Below the pieces are notes generated by a model, which was not told the DNA's origin, ran no database searches, and saw only the letters and a program-made list of their open reading frames with translations. Made by a program: the position numbers and the translations under genes. Shown piece by piece: positions 9,422-17,931 of a stretch of 64,000 nucleotides of DNA; the stretch's first letter is position 1; each line of letters starts with the position of its first letter. The stretch is taken from positions 110,581 through 174,580 of the forward strand of contig DIHO01000012.1 of assembly GCA_002420185.1 (NCBI GenBank), written 5' to 3'. This DNA comes from Opitutales bacterium UBA5694. GTDB taxonomy: Bacteria; Verrucomicrobiota; Verrucomicrobiia; Opitutales; Opitutaceae.

Positions 9422-9600
9422 TTACCCGCGCTCAACACTTCCCGGCCCCCAAAGAGGTGTGACCAAGTCCGATTCCCAAGCTTCCATTTTAGCTAGGAGT
9501 TGCTTGAGAACCATTGGGTTTTTTGGGGCCAAATTTTGGATCTCTCCAATGTTGGTACTTAAATCGTAGAGCTCAGGCGTATTGTCCGTGGAATTGCTCG
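9422..9600 (-). pseudogene. C-terminal fragment of a sulfatase gene
   Basis: Minus-strand reading from about 9600 to a stop at 9422-9424 gives TDNTPELYDLSTNIGEIQNL, then a stretch with NPMVLKQLLAKMEAW, then ESDLVTPLWGPG and the stop. This is the usual tail of S1 sulfatases, where PELYDLxxDxGExxNLA is followed by a helix and a W-x-x-x-L-x-x-PxW ending. No catalytic part lies upstream: the neighbouring sequence is occupied by the start region of the next propeller gene on the other strand. About 60 codons remain of a gene that would have had 450-500. Confidence 0.65.
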
Positions 9601-9751
9601 AGTGGATGCTGAGTCACTGAGCCAGGTAAAAGATTCAGCTTCCTCTCACACGTTTCAGAGCGAATCGATACGGCTGGTTTCGTCAAGTTTGGCTCTAGCC
9701 GGTGGCTTTTTCGTGACAAGTCTAGGAATCGCTTTAATTCTTTATGTCGTC

Positions 9752-11026
9752 ATGTCTTCGATGAAAAATTGCCCATTTCGATTAATCCTAAACGCGATTA
9801 CACTGGTCTTTTGTTCCTTCAGTTGTGCCAATCCTGCGAGCGACGGTAATTGGCTATCTTGGCGAGGTCCCAGTGGTGATGGAGTTGCTGCGATGGGACA
9901 GAATATTCCGACTAAGTGGTCGGAAACGCAGCATCTTAAATGGAAGGCTCTGGTGCCGGGGCGAGGGCATTCCACGCCTATTGTTGTTGACGATCGCATT
10001 TTCCTGACCACGGCCCGCGAAGAAGAGGGATCCCAATCCGCTCTCTGCTATTCATTTTCGACGGGAGATTTGATCTGGGAAAAAGTTCTTTTGGAGGGGC
10101 TTTTACCGGTAAAGATTCATCGAAAGAATACCCATGCTTCCCCCAGTGTGGCGAGCGATGGAGAGAAGATATTCGCCCTGTTCTTTGTTGCGGGAGATCG
10201 GCTTCGGCTTTTCTCACTGGATTTGAATGGGAATGAATTATGGCAGCTCGACGTAGGACGTTTCTACCCCGAGCAGTCATTTGGTTATGGAACGACTCCC
10301 CTTCTAGCTGCAGGGAACGTTGTCGTTGCTGCTGAAAGCCAAGGAGAGGGATATATAGCCGCGTTTGACGCGAGCTCAGGCAAAGAGGTGTGGCGAACCG
10401 CACGTAAGGCGGTACGATCGTCCTATGGATCGCCTGTTTTAGCCAACTTTGGAGGTGTAGATCAAATTGTCCTCAATGGAGCCGACCGGGTTGCCAGTTA
10501 TGATCCGCAAACGGGGTGCGAGTTTTGGTCTGTGGAAGGCGGTGACCCCTTGGTTGCAAATTCGGTGGTTTGGAAAGATGGAGTGGTCTTTGCGTCGGGT
10601 GGTTATCCGGGAAGAGAAACTTGGGCCATTGATGTCGCCAGCGGGAAAATCATTTGGAGTTCGCAAGTAAAGTGTTACGAGCAGTCGATGCTCGTGGTGG
10701 ACGATTATTTGTATGGAGTTGCGGAAGGGGGACTGGTTCATTGCTGGGATCCCAATTCAGGGGAGATCCTTTGGCGTGAGCGATTGCCCAAGGGTCCTGA
10801 GTGTGCATCTCCGGTATTGGCAAACGGATACATCTTACACGCTAACGAGGAGGGTAAGGTATTCGTGATCAAACCGAATTCGGAGAAGCTTGAGCTAGTT
10901 GCAGAAAACCAATTGGGGGAAGAAATATTTGCGTCTCCCGTTGTATGCCGTGACCGGATTTTAATTCGTTCCGCCAGTTACAATGGCGAGGCCCGAAGTG
11001 AGATGCTGTATTCAATCGGTTTTTGA
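9752..11026 (+). CDS. exported PQQ-like beta-propeller repeat protein
   Basis: Second propeller protein, about 424 residues. I place the start at the ATG at 9752 (MSSMKNCPFRLILNAITLVF, a signal peptide ending near CANPASD, with a possible lipoprotein-type Cys). The frame is open further upstream to 9602, but those 50 residues precede a normal signal sequence and are unlikely to be translated. It opens with NWLSWRGPSGDGVAAMGQNI, the usual W-x-x-x-RGPxGDG start of this family, and has blades such as CYSFSTGDLIWEKVLL, AAFDASSGKEVWRTARK, ASYDPQTGCEFWSVEGG, IDVASGKIIWSSQVK and WDPNSGEILWRERLP. Binding or scaffold role in the periplasm is inferred. It differs clearly from the propeller upstream, so the pair is not a recent tandem copy. 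Confidence 0.85.
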   Translation: MSSMKNCPFRLILNAITLVFCSFSCANPASDGNWLSWRGPSGDGVAAMGQNIPTKWSETQHLKWKALVPGRGHSTPIVVDDRIFLTTAREEEGSQSALCYSFSTGDLIWEKVLLEGLLPVKIHRKNTHASPSVASDGEKIFALFFVAGDRLRLFSLDLNGNELWQLDVGRFYPEQSFGYGTTPLLAAGNVVVAAESQGEGYIAAFDASSGKEVWRTARKAVRSSYGSPVLANFGGVDQIVLNGADRVASYDPQTGCEFWSVEGGDPLVANSVVWKDGVVFASGGYPGRETWAIDVASGKIIWSSQVKCYEQSMLVVDDYLYGVAEGGLVHCWDPNSGEILWRERLPKGPECASPVLANGYILHANEEGKVFVIKPNSEKLELVAENQLGEEIFASPVVCRDRILIRSASYNGEARSEMLYSIGF

Positions 11027-11216
11027 ATACGGTAATGTCAGTTTGGTCACTGAAAAGAATTTGGATTTGAATTACCCGCTGCCTTGAAAACCTTGGAGAG
11101 CGGCAATTCCCTAGTATTGTGAAATAAGTGTACTACGAAACTTGTGTCTCAATCTAAAAAACGAGATATCGACGGTATTTATTGACCACTTACGAATCTA
11201 AAAATACAATGAAAAG

Positions 11217-11386
11217 GTGAAGACCTATATCTTTCCTCTCGTTCTTTTTTTCCTCTTGCCGGTCTTGGCCATGAATTGGCTATCAAGCCACCAGCGGACG
11301 AAGACCAGGAGCTTGTTTTCCCCGATGTCGAGGGTTACTTGACGCTCGTATTCGACCCTCGTATGTACTCGGATACGCTTGTATAA
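11217..11386 (+). pseudogene. frameshifted 5' remnant, probably a PHP-type phosphodiesterase
   Basis: From a GTG at 11217 the frame encodes a good signal peptide (KTYIFPLVLFFLLPVLA) and then soon stops. In the next frame the sequence continues as PPADEDQELVFPDVEGYLTL, then VFDPRMYSDTLV and a TAA at 11384-11386. The second part resembles the start of exported PHP-domain phosphodiesterases, which read about FPDVxGYxTLxCDFHxHTxFSDGxVWP. The metal-binding HxH appears changed to RMY, so even a repaired frame would be defective. The frame shift, changed metal site and early stop argue for a relic. The family assignment rests on a short stretch and is tentative. Confidence 0.45.
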
Positions 11387-11432
11387 GCCCTCATGTCCAT
11401 GGGCTAAGCCCGTTTGCTGTAAACACGACGAA

Positions 11433-11999
11433 CTATTCTGCCACTTCAACAATCATTTCAATCTCGACCGCAGCCCCTAGGGGCAGGGAGCTGAAGCCGC
11501 TGGCGGCCCGTGCGTGTCTGCCTTTTTCTCCGAATACCTCAACCATTAAGTCGGAGCATCCGTTAATGACCTTTGAGTGATCAGTGAAATTGTCGGTGGC
11601 ATTGACCATGCCGAAAACTTTGGCGATTCCTTTCACCTTAGAAAGTTCTCCGATTTCAGCTTTAAGCGTGGCAAGCAATGCGATCGCTGAGAGGCGTGCT
11701 GCTTGATACCCTTCTTCGGTAGTAAGGTCTTTCCCCAGCTTTCCAATGACAACGGATTTATCTTTTCGGAATGGCAGGTGTCCAGAGAGAAAGATCGTGT
11801 TGCCTATGCGTCTACCGCCCACGTAGTTGGCAATCGATTTGCTGGGCGTTGGAAGGGCGATGCCTAGTTTTTCTAAGTTAGCCTCTGGATTTGAGCCAGC
11901 GTGGTGAGCAGCGAAGCAGGATTGAGAAACGAGGGTCAGGGCGACGGCAGCTATGACGACGGAGCTCAACGAGTAGAATGAGGTTTTCAGCTTTTGCAT
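11433..11999 (-). CDS. RidA/YjgF/UK114 family protein with signal peptide
   Basis: RidA-like protein of about 188 residues. The start at 11999 opens into a signal peptide (KTSFYSLSSVVIAAVALTLV, cleavage near SCFA-AHH); an ATG at 12038 would add 13 residues. The domain belongs to the longer YjgF-like subgroup (about 150 residues, with LFLSGHLPF-type start and VFGMVNATDNFTDHSKVING core) rather than to the 128-residue RidA proper. The conserved Arg of RAASGFSSLPLG and the Glu of VEIEMIVEV at the C-terminus are present, the residues that bind carboxylate and water in deaminating RidA enzymes. Classical RidA hydrolyses reactive enamine/imine intermediates in the cytoplasm; a version sent out of the cytoplasm must do something else or protect another compartment. 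A second member without signal peptide is at 27067. Confidence 0.85.
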   Translation of the reverse strand: MQKLKTSFYSLSSVVIAAVALTLVSQSCFAAHHAGSNPEANLEKLGIALPTPSKSIANYVGGRRIGNTIFLSGHLPFRKDKSVVIGKLGKDLTTEEGYQAARLSAIALLATLKAEIGELSKVKGIAKVFGMVNATDNFTDHSKVINGCSDLMVEVFGEKGRHARAASGFSSLPLGAAVEIEMIVEVAE

Positions 12000-12417
12000 A
12001 AATTTGGAGATATTGGGTTCTGCCAAACTCGCAAGCATCTTACAATTAATGCAAAAAAAACCTCAGTATTGGGGTGAGTGCCCTGCGCTTCTCCCAAGAT
12101 TACTCAATCGTGGCAAACTAACGGCGAAGTCTATGCGTGCCACGGTCGATTAAGCCGACTATCTCTATCGCAAAGGAATTCGCCTACCCTTGATGCTCGG
12201 TTTTTTTGCCTGTCCATTGGCTCGTTTTCAGTCAACCCGATGTGCAAGTCGATCGTTACCTCAACTTGCACTATGAGGCGGATCTAAAATGGGATGGCAC
12301 GTTGAATTGTGATGACGGGAAAAAACCGACAAAAGGCGGGGAACCGTGGCAGCGAAATAATATAGAACAATCTGATCTCCCGATGGCGACAACGAGAAGT
12401 CCTAACTGTATTTTGCG

Positions 12418-12606
12418 GAGGTTGCTATTTCCGAATCGATTTTACCGATAGGGAAAGTTAAACTGAAATAGCAGAACGGAGTTGGTTAGATTTTTGTCTA
12501 CCGAAGCAAGGTGGGCAAAGGAAAACACCCGACCATTCTGTTTTTCCATGGCTTAGGAGGAAAATCGAATCTGCAGGCCTGGAAAAGCAATTTGTTCAAT
12601 CAACCC
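12418..12606 (+). pseudogene. decayed alpha/beta hydrolase gene fragment
   Basis: In one plus-strand frame: EVAISESILPIGKVKLK, a stop (TAG), QNGVG, a second TAG, then IFVYRSKVGKGKHPTILFFH, GLGGKSNLQAWKSNLFNQP. The HPTILFFHGLGG stretch is the strand plus oxyanion-hole turn found at the start of alpha/beta hydrolases, and the preceding part fits the short N-terminal strands of such enzymes. Two in-frame stops and the loss of everything after about 60 codons make it a relic. The 380 bases upstream (12039-12417) contain no frame I recognise, although a short open stretch near 12210-12360 looks protein-like and may be more of the same decayed gene. Confidence 0.5.
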
Positions 12607-12628
12607 ATACAAACCCGGGATTATCGTT

Positions 12629-14077
12629 TCAGCCTGCCTGATCCAGCAGGTAGCTGGGTTCGATGTAGGGGTAGTCCGAGTCAAACTTAGTCAAGGGATG
12701 GGGGTTTTCCTCAATCCCATGAGGCCGCCGTTCGCTTCCAAGCTTGTTGCGTAACCCGTCACCGATCCGGTCACCCATATCCTCCATGCGTTTTTTGAGT
12801 TCCTTCACGATGTCGGGGTGTTGGGCGGCGACATTGTTCTGCTCCGAACAGTCCTTTGACAGATTGAATAGTTCAGGCTTGGACGTATCGACATCTCGTC
12901 CTCCAGCGGTGGCGAATCGTAATTTCCAATCCCCTACGCGAACTGCTTGAAGCTGATCGACGAGATAGTAGAAAAAAGCATCGTAGGGGCTATGGGCTCC
13001 GGGTTCCCCTCTCCAAATCGGGCTGACATCATGACCGTCGCGGATCGGATCGCCGCTTAGGGGTTGTCCCAAGATAGCTGCTATAGTGGGGTAGAAGTCC
13101 ATCGCAGTGACGAGCTCTTTGGAAACCGATCCCGCCTCGATTTGCCCGGGCCATTTCATGATACAAGGAACGCGCATGCCGCCTTCCCACGTTTGGCCTT
13201 TGGTGCCGCGCAAGGCACCGTTGCTCCCTCCGTGATGGTCGACTCGGCTACCGTTGTCAGAAGTGAAAATAACGATAGTGTTCTCCTCAAGGCCGAGGCG
13301 TTTCAATTCGGCAACTATGACCCCAGTACTCCAGTCCACCGCGGCTACCGCGGCACCGTAAATGCCATTGCGGGAAGCCCGGAGAAACGGGTCCATCACG
13401 TAGTGCGGTAAATGGACATGCATGTGAGCAAAATAAAGGAAGAAAGGATTCTCTTTGTTCTCCCGAATAAAAGTCACGGCCTCTTCGGTATAGCTTTGAA
13501 TTAGGGGGGCCTGTTTGGGCTGCTCGGCGATGACCTCCTCATTGCGCAAAAGGGGCAGGGGCGGGCTTTTCGGACGGCGAGGCATGATCGCCATATCATT
13601 ACTGTAGGGGATCCCGTAATACGAATCGAATCCGTGCCGAGTGGGCAGGTGTTCCAGTTGGTCTCCCAAATGCCATTTCCCCACATGACTGGTCGTGTAT
13701 CCCTGCCACTTCAAGTACTCTGGTAGCAAGAGCTCATTTGGGTGCAGACCTTCGGCGAAGCCCGGAAAAAGGACCCAGCTGGTGCGGCTTTTCTTGAAGG
13801 CGTCAAATCCGACCCGACCCGGATACCCACCCGTTAGCAGGGCTGCCCGCGACGGAGTACAGACGGGACTGGCGGAATAATAATCGGTAAAGCGCATGCC
13901 GTCCAAAGCTAGCTGATCCACGTGAGGCGTGTCGTTTTTATCCGAGCCGTAGCACCCGAGGTCACCGTATCCTAGATCGTCTACGTAGATCAAGACAATG
14001 TTGGGCTTGCAATCGACTGCAGAACAATGGGATGAGGGAACAAACAAAGCGAGGAGAATTAAGATGGCGTATGGCAT
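12629..14077 (-). CDS. exported sulfatase, arylsulfatase/GALNS-like
   Basis: Formylglycine sulfatase of 482 residues with a signal peptide (PYAILILLALFVPSSHCSA). The metal pair DD is at residues 33-34, the CTPSR motif with the modified Cys is at residue 73, and the second metal site appears as FTSDNGSRVDHHGGSNG followed by LRGTKGQTWEGGMRVP, which is characteristic of the arylsulfatase A / N-acetylgalactosamine-6-sulfatase branch. The tail has ELFNLSKDCSEQNNVA, the usual S1 C-terminal turn. It acts on sulfated sugars outside the cytoplasm. It overlaps no intact gene, but its 3' end abuts the decayed hydrolase on the other strand. Confidence 0.92.
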   Translation of the reverse strand: MPYAILILLALFVPSSHCSAVDCKPNIVLIYVDDLGYGDLGCYGSDKNDTPHVDQLALDGMRFTDYYSASPVCTPSRAALLTGGYPGRVGFDAFKKSRTSWVLFPGFAEGLHPNELLLPEYLKWQGYTTSHVGKWHLGDQLEHLPTRHGFDSYYGIPYSNDMAIMPRRPKSPPLPLLRNEEVIAEQPKQAPLIQSYTEEAVTFIRENKENPFFLYFAHMHVHLPHYVMDPFLRASRNGIYGAAVAAVDWSTGVIVAELKRLGLEENTIVIFTSDNGSRVDHHGGSNGALRGTKGQTWEGGMRVPCIMKWPGQIEAGSVSKELVTAMDFYPTIAAILGQPLSGDPIRDGHDVSPIWRGEPGAHSPYDAFFYYLVDQLQAVRVGDWKLRFATAGGRDVDTSKPELFNLSKDCSEQNNVAAQHPDIVKELKKRMEDMGDRIGDGLRNKLGSERRPHGIEENPHPLTKFDSDYPYIEPSYLLDQAG

Positions 14078-14696
14078 GGGCGTAAACTCGCACTTTCTCC
14101 AATAATCGGCAAGTGTGCTTTTAAGATAGCCCCGATAGACTGCTAAAGACGAAATGGGACATTCAAGTTGGCCTTAGCTGGAAGTAGTGCCAGATGCCCT
14201 CAAACTCTACTTAGTTTAAAAATCGGAAATGAGTACCTTACTCGTTTCAGTTTGATCCACCTTGGGATCATTATATAAGAATAGAGTGCGACTAGTAAGT
14301 AGGGTTTCATTGATGTTAGGGCTAATTGTCCGCTATGCTGGGATCACGGCCCAAGCCCTAAGGATTTAAAGCTGTTCGTTGATCCGCAGCTTACCAAAGA
14401 TAGTCAGCCTTACCTCAGAAAACACTTTGTGGTATTCTTTTCAGTGCACACCATTCAAACTTTCTTCAGCTTTCATTCGATCGCGGTGTTGTTTGGGCAT
14501 ATGAAATTGGGATTGGTGAGGATTGAAAAGGGAGTTCTCGTTGACAGGTTAGCAAGAGGAGGTGCAGTGTGTTGTTTTGTCTGGCAGGGCAAATTTTGGC
14601 GTATGTGAGGATTATTAATGAGATAGTTTTTAAAACCGCGATCGACGAGTACTGACCACAAGAAGGTTGAGGCTGTGCTTGGGCAGCGATCTACTC
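14078..14696. other. intergenic region without a recognised gene
   Basis: About 620 bases between the start of a sulfatase gene and a DoxX-like gene. A plus-strand frame stays open for about 100 codons (14303-14608) but has no start codon near its 5' end and no recognisable motif, so I do not call a gene. Promoters for the two divergent neighbours must lie here. Confidence 0.4.
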
Positions 14697-15047
14697 ATGA
14701 CAAACGCTTTATTCTATTCCTGCAGCATACTCTCGGCCGTGTCCTTTTTGTGGTACGCGATCGATTGCCTGACTAGCGTACGAATGAAACTCGAATTTGA
14801 GCGGTATGGCCTTGATCGATACAGAATGCTGACCGGCTTCCTTCAAATTTGCGGAGTAATCGGCCTTTGTATCGGATACGTTTTTCCTATAATCGGTGTT
14901 TTAGCTGCCTCAGGTCTCGCAATTCAGATGGTTCTGGCAATAGGCGTTCGGATAAGAATCAAGGATGGGCTTCTGAGATCGCTACCGGCGGTTTTCTACC
15001 TAATTCTTAACACAGGATTGGTCTACTTATATTTACAGGGTGTTTGA
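14697..15047 (+). CDS. DoxX-like small membrane protein
   Basis: Membrane protein of about 116 residues with four hydrophobic segments and the DoxX-like layout: a helix near the N-terminus, then a charged stretch with FERYGLDRYRMLTGFLQICG, and helices separated by short polar turns, including the RIRIKDGLLRSLPA loop. I start at the ATG at 14697 (MTNALFYSCS); a codon 30 bases upstream is possible. DoxX-like proteins are poorly defined; some take part in quinone-linked thiosulfate oxidation or redox stress. Its 3' end overlaps by 15 bases the 3' end of a homologous gene on the opposite strand. The two proteins share the pattern (F)EE/ER-YGL-x-x ... GV-I-x-x-x-x-IGL-x-x-G-x-x-x-P and the KIKD/RIKD loop. 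Confidence 0.75.
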   Translation: MTNALFYSCSILSAVSFLWYAIDCLTSVRMKLEFERYGLDRYRMLTGFLQICGVIGLCIGYVFPIIGVLAASGLAIQMVLAIGVRIRIKDGLLRSLPAVFYLILNTGLVYLYLQGV

Positions 15048-15407
15048 GCAGAAAGCTAGGAACGCCGTAAGCAGCAAGATGGTGGCGGCAGGCAAGGACT
15101 TCGCGGGAGGATCTTTAATTTTTATGTGCCAAGTAACCGCTCCGAGCATCAGGAAGGCCAGTACGAGCGAGGAGGGAAGTATGGCTTGGGGAATGAATAA
15201 GCCAACGAGAAGGCCGATCGCGGCACTTACCTTTATAACACCTACCAAGGCAACCGACCACGCTGGCAGTCCGTATGCTGCAAATTCTTCCCTCATGTTG
15301 ATTGCTTGGCCGCCTCGGTAGGGGGAAGGCTTTTTAAACCTTAGCACCCAAACATTGAGGATCCCGAGACCCACTATTATCTGACACGTAATTGTTAAAT
15401 ATTCCAT
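15033..15407 (-). CDS. DoxX-like small membrane protein, convergent paralogue
   Basis: Protein of 124 residues with four membrane segments: EYLTITCQIIVGLGILNVWV, the stretch after REEFAAYGLPAWSVALVGVI, then IGLLVGLFIPQAILPSSLVL, and a last helix after the IKIKDPPAKSLPAA loop. It is homologous to the protein encoded convergently at 14697-15047, with the same order of motifs, and the two genes overlap at their stop codons by 15 bases. DoxX-like proteins are often single small genes; the role here is unknown. The start ATG at 15407 lies in front of the hydrophobic segment and is well placed. Confidence 0.78.
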   Translation of the reverse strand: MEYLTITCQIIVGLGILNVWVLRFKKPSPYRGGQAINMREEFAAYGLPAWSVALVGVIKVSAAIGLLVGLFIPQAILPSSLVLAFLMLGAVTWHIKIKDPPAKSLPAATILLLTAFLAFCSNTL

Positions 15408-15788
15408 GGCGATTAGTTCCTTTTGAAAGGTATTCGATGAGGTGAGTCGGGTTTCCCCGTCCCAGAGTACTACTCTATGTAGGGAGAAATTTGGAGGGTG
15501 CTCGCGAATAAGTCAAAGCTTTCAAAGTCCTCAGAAAGATAGATTTTCAACGCTCGGGACTGAAAGAAGGGAGACCCATTAGCCAGCGGTGTGTCAACAA
15601 AATGCCTGCTTGATGAGCTAGCCGTTCTTTCGGAGGTTTCCTGTTGGCAGTTTGGTTAAATTGCCGAAACTTTCTCTTTCGGTGGCTTCGAGGCTTGTAC
15701 AGAGGCAATTGGGTCCTAGGGTTCCGATCCTAGGAGAGCACACTCCGTTTAGCGAGTCGATTGCTTCTTGAGTTTGATCTGAACTTCG
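15408..15788. other. intergenic region with a small hairpin
   Basis: 380 bases between a minus-strand DoxX-like gene and a plus-strand propeller gene, so both promoters must be here. The visible structure is TCCTAGG at 15714-15720 pairing with CCTAGGA at 15729-15735 around an 8-base loop, about 55 bases before the propeller start; it could be an operator or a structured leader. No protein-like frame was recognised. Confidence 0.35.
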
Positions 15789-17042
15789 ATGGAAAGAGTT
15801 GTTATCCCCTTTTTGGTTCTGCTGACCGTTTGGACGAATAGTCTGGCTTCAAAGACGCCGGTGGTATTTTGGCCGGGCTGGTTGGGGCCGAATCGGGATG
15901 GCCAGGTAGACTATTTTGAGGCACCCACCCAATGGCCGCCAGATTTACAGAGGGTCTGGAGCAAGGAAGTTGGCGAGGGATCGAGTATGCCGATTGTGGT
16001 GGCCGGTCGGGTCTATCAGCACGCTCGCCAAAGTGGTGAGGAAGTGGTTTGGTGTTTAAGCTTGGGTAGTGGCGAAGTGCTTTGGCGAAAAAGTGATCGT
16101 GTTCCGTATCAGATATCCCATTTCGGGAAGCGTCATGGAGACGGTCCGCTTTCTAATCCAGCTTACGCCAATGGACGCCTCTTCACGCTTAGCGTTACGG
16201 GGGTACTCTCTGCTTGGGCGGCGGACTCGGGCGATAGGCTATGGCGGCGCGACTATGCGGATCGTTTCGTGCATACACACCCGAAATGGGGGCATTCCAC
16301 TTCACCGCTTGTGGACGGCGAGCAGGTTGTGGTGCATTTTGGGAACGACGATCATGGCGTACTGGTGGCACTTGACGTCGCAACAGGCGAGGAAGTTTGG
16401 ACGGAAGGAGAGGACGGAGCCAGTCATGCTTCGCCCATCCTAGTCGAAATCGACGGAGTGCACCAAATTGTGGAATGGAACAGCGAGTCGGTGGTCGGGC
16501 TGGAGAGCCAAACGGGGCATCGTTTGTGGTCTTACTCATTGCCGCATCGCGGTTCAAACCAAAATTCCCCTACGCCGGTTCATCATCAGGGCTGCTTCAT
16601 TGTCGGGGGCGAGAACCGGGGAATTCGCAGTCTGGAGCCGATTTTGGAAAACGGAAAATGGCGGGTAGAGGAAAAATGGCATCAGCGGAATGTCTCCCTC
16701 AACATGGCCAGCGCCATACTGAGCGAAGGGAGCTTGTACGGATTGTCGCATTTCCGGCAGGGACAGTTTTTCCGGATGGATCCAATGACAGGAGAAGTCA
16801 TCTGGACTAGTCTGTCGCGAATGGGTGAATACGCGACTTTTCTGGCGATCGCGGGGCATGTTGTTGTTCTCAGAGACGATGCTACTTTGGATCTTCTTGT
16901 AGCCGGTGAAAACGAGTATCGGCCGGCCGCATCTTTCGAGGTAGGGGAAAGCCCGACTTGGACCGCACCGGTGTTGTTGCAGAATGGGATCCTGGTTAAG
17001 GATCGAAGGAAGCTTTATCTGTGGAAGTTTGCAAAGGATTAA
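15789..17042 (+). CDS. exported PQQ-like beta-propeller repeat protein
   Basis: Third propeller protein, 417 residues, with a signal peptide (ERVVIPFLVLLTVWTNSLAS). It begins with FWPGWLGPNRDGQVDYFEAP, the WxGPxRDG start motif of this family, and shows blades such as CLSLGSGEVLWRKSDRV, AWAADSGDRLWRRDYAD, ALDVATGEEVWTEGEDG and GLESQTGHRLWSYSLP. No enzymatic motif stands out; a binding or scaffold role in the periplasm is likely. The gene has no close neighbour on its strand. Confidence 0.83.
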   Translation: MERVVIPFLVLLTVWTNSLASKTPVVFWPGWLGPNRDGQVDYFEAPTQWPPDLQRVWSKEVGEGSSMPIVVAGRVYQHARQSGEEVVWCLSLGSGEVLWRKSDRVPYQISHFGKRHGDGPLSNPAYANGRLFTLSVTGVLSAWAADSGDRLWRRDYADRFVHTHPKWGHSTSPLVDGEQVVVHFGNDDHGVLVALDVATGEEVWTEGEDGASHASPILVEIDGVHQIVEWNSESVVGLESQTGHRLWSYSLPHRGSNQNSPTPVHHQGCFIVGGENRGIRSLEPILENGKWRVEEKWHQRNVSLNMASAILSEGSLYGLSHFRQGQFFRMDPMTGEVIWTSLSRMGEYATFLAIAGHVVVLRDDATLDLLVAGENEYRPAASFEVGESPTWTAPVLLQNGILVKDRRKLYLWKFAKD

Positions 17043-17501
17043 GACGAAAGGTTGAAGGTGTTGTACTGAATATTGAATCGGGGGTTCGTCAGCTACCTAG
17101 AGGTTAGCTTTACAAGAAAGGTTTGAAAAGCCAGCCTGCTGTAATGGAAGGCAGCTTTGTGAGAGCGATGGGAAGTGGTAAGGTGGCGTTTCCAGATCTG
17201 ACGCTGCCGGTGGAAGACAATCGATAAATGTGGTGCCCCAGCATTTCCGCGGACTCGTGATGAGTGCCGGGCCAGGAGGTGGTTATCTACAACTTATGGG
17301 GCCGGCTTGTGGAAGTTTACGTTAGTGGATGAAAGCAGAGCGTGTGGTCTAAAAACCGATCGAACGTCGGTTTAACGACCGATTAGTCAGTTGTGCAACT
17401 AGAGTAACCAGATTGAGGTTTTTTGGGATTTTGATACCCCAAAGGGTCGTTATATCGGCCTAATAAACTAACTAAATAATTGTGCAAAAATCCTGAGGTG
17501 T
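17043..17501. other. intergenic region, nothing recognised
   Basis: About 460 bases between the convergent ends of a propeller gene and the small coiled-coil gene. A short hairpin (ACCGA...TCGGT near 17358-17374) and an AT-rich tract before 17500 are the only features. No coding frame was recognised on either strand. Confidence 0.4.
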
Positions 17502-17708
17502 TTATTCGCTGTCAGGTCTGGTCGCTCTTTCAAGCTCTTCTAGCTCGGCCTTTTCCGCGGCGATTCGGGCTTCCTCGGCGGCCTTCTCCTCGGCTTCCCT
17601 CGCAGCTCGGAGTTTTTCGGCTTTGGCTTCTTCGCGAGCCATCCGCTTTTCTCGTTTCTTCTGTTCACGCTCGAGGCGCCTGTAGTCTTTGCTAGGTGTC
17701 GATGCCAT
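17502..17708 (-). CDS. small charged coiled-coil protein, function unknown
   Basis: A 68-residue protein made almost wholly of Arg, Lys, Glu and Ala: it starts STPSKDYRRLEREQKKREKR and continues as an uninterrupted helix of heptad-like repeats (KAEKLRAAREAEEKAAEEAR...). No signal peptide or hydrophobic segment is present, so it should be cytosolic and likely self-associates or binds nucleic acid or protein. I do not recognise a family. The well-ordered N-terminus and clean ATG make a real gene more likely than chance, but low-complexity charged frames can be spurious. Confidence 0.5.
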   Translation of the reverse strand: MASTPSKDYRRLEREQKKREKRMAREEAKAEKLRAAREAEEKAAEEARIAAEKAELEELERATRPDSE

Positions 17709-17931
17709 TGTAACTAGGGTTGATAATATTCGTTTGGTGGATTCGCCAGTTGAGTGAAATCAGGCCCAAAACCTAAGCGAATCAAAGCTGTAAGCTTTAA
17801 ATCCATAGAGGAGGTGGGATGGGATCAAGTAAGAAAATGGTTCTTTAGTGCTTTCCAGTCTCGAATTTGCCCCGGCAAAAAAGGGAACTGTTAGAAGAGA
17901 GGGCTTTTTAACGGTGGCGGCAAATGTCTGC

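Noticed and set aside
9602..9751. N-terminal extension of the second propeller protein
   Set aside because: A normal signal peptide starts at 9752; the 50 extra residues carry a second hydrophobic stretch and would make export unlikely.
11225..11452. Minus-strand open frame of 75 codons
   Set aside because: It lies opposite the PHP-like remnant and overlaps the end of the RidA-like gene; its Trp- and Lys-rich composition is unlike a conserved protein.
12206..12451. Plus-strand open frame of 81 codons with a protein-like stretch
   Set aside because: No signal, motif or family was recognised and it runs out of frame into the hydrolase relic; more likely part of decayed sequence than a gene.
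14303..14608. Open frame of about 100 codons on the plus strand
   Set aside because: It lacks a start codon near its beginning and shows no recognisable motif, so it is probably open by chance.
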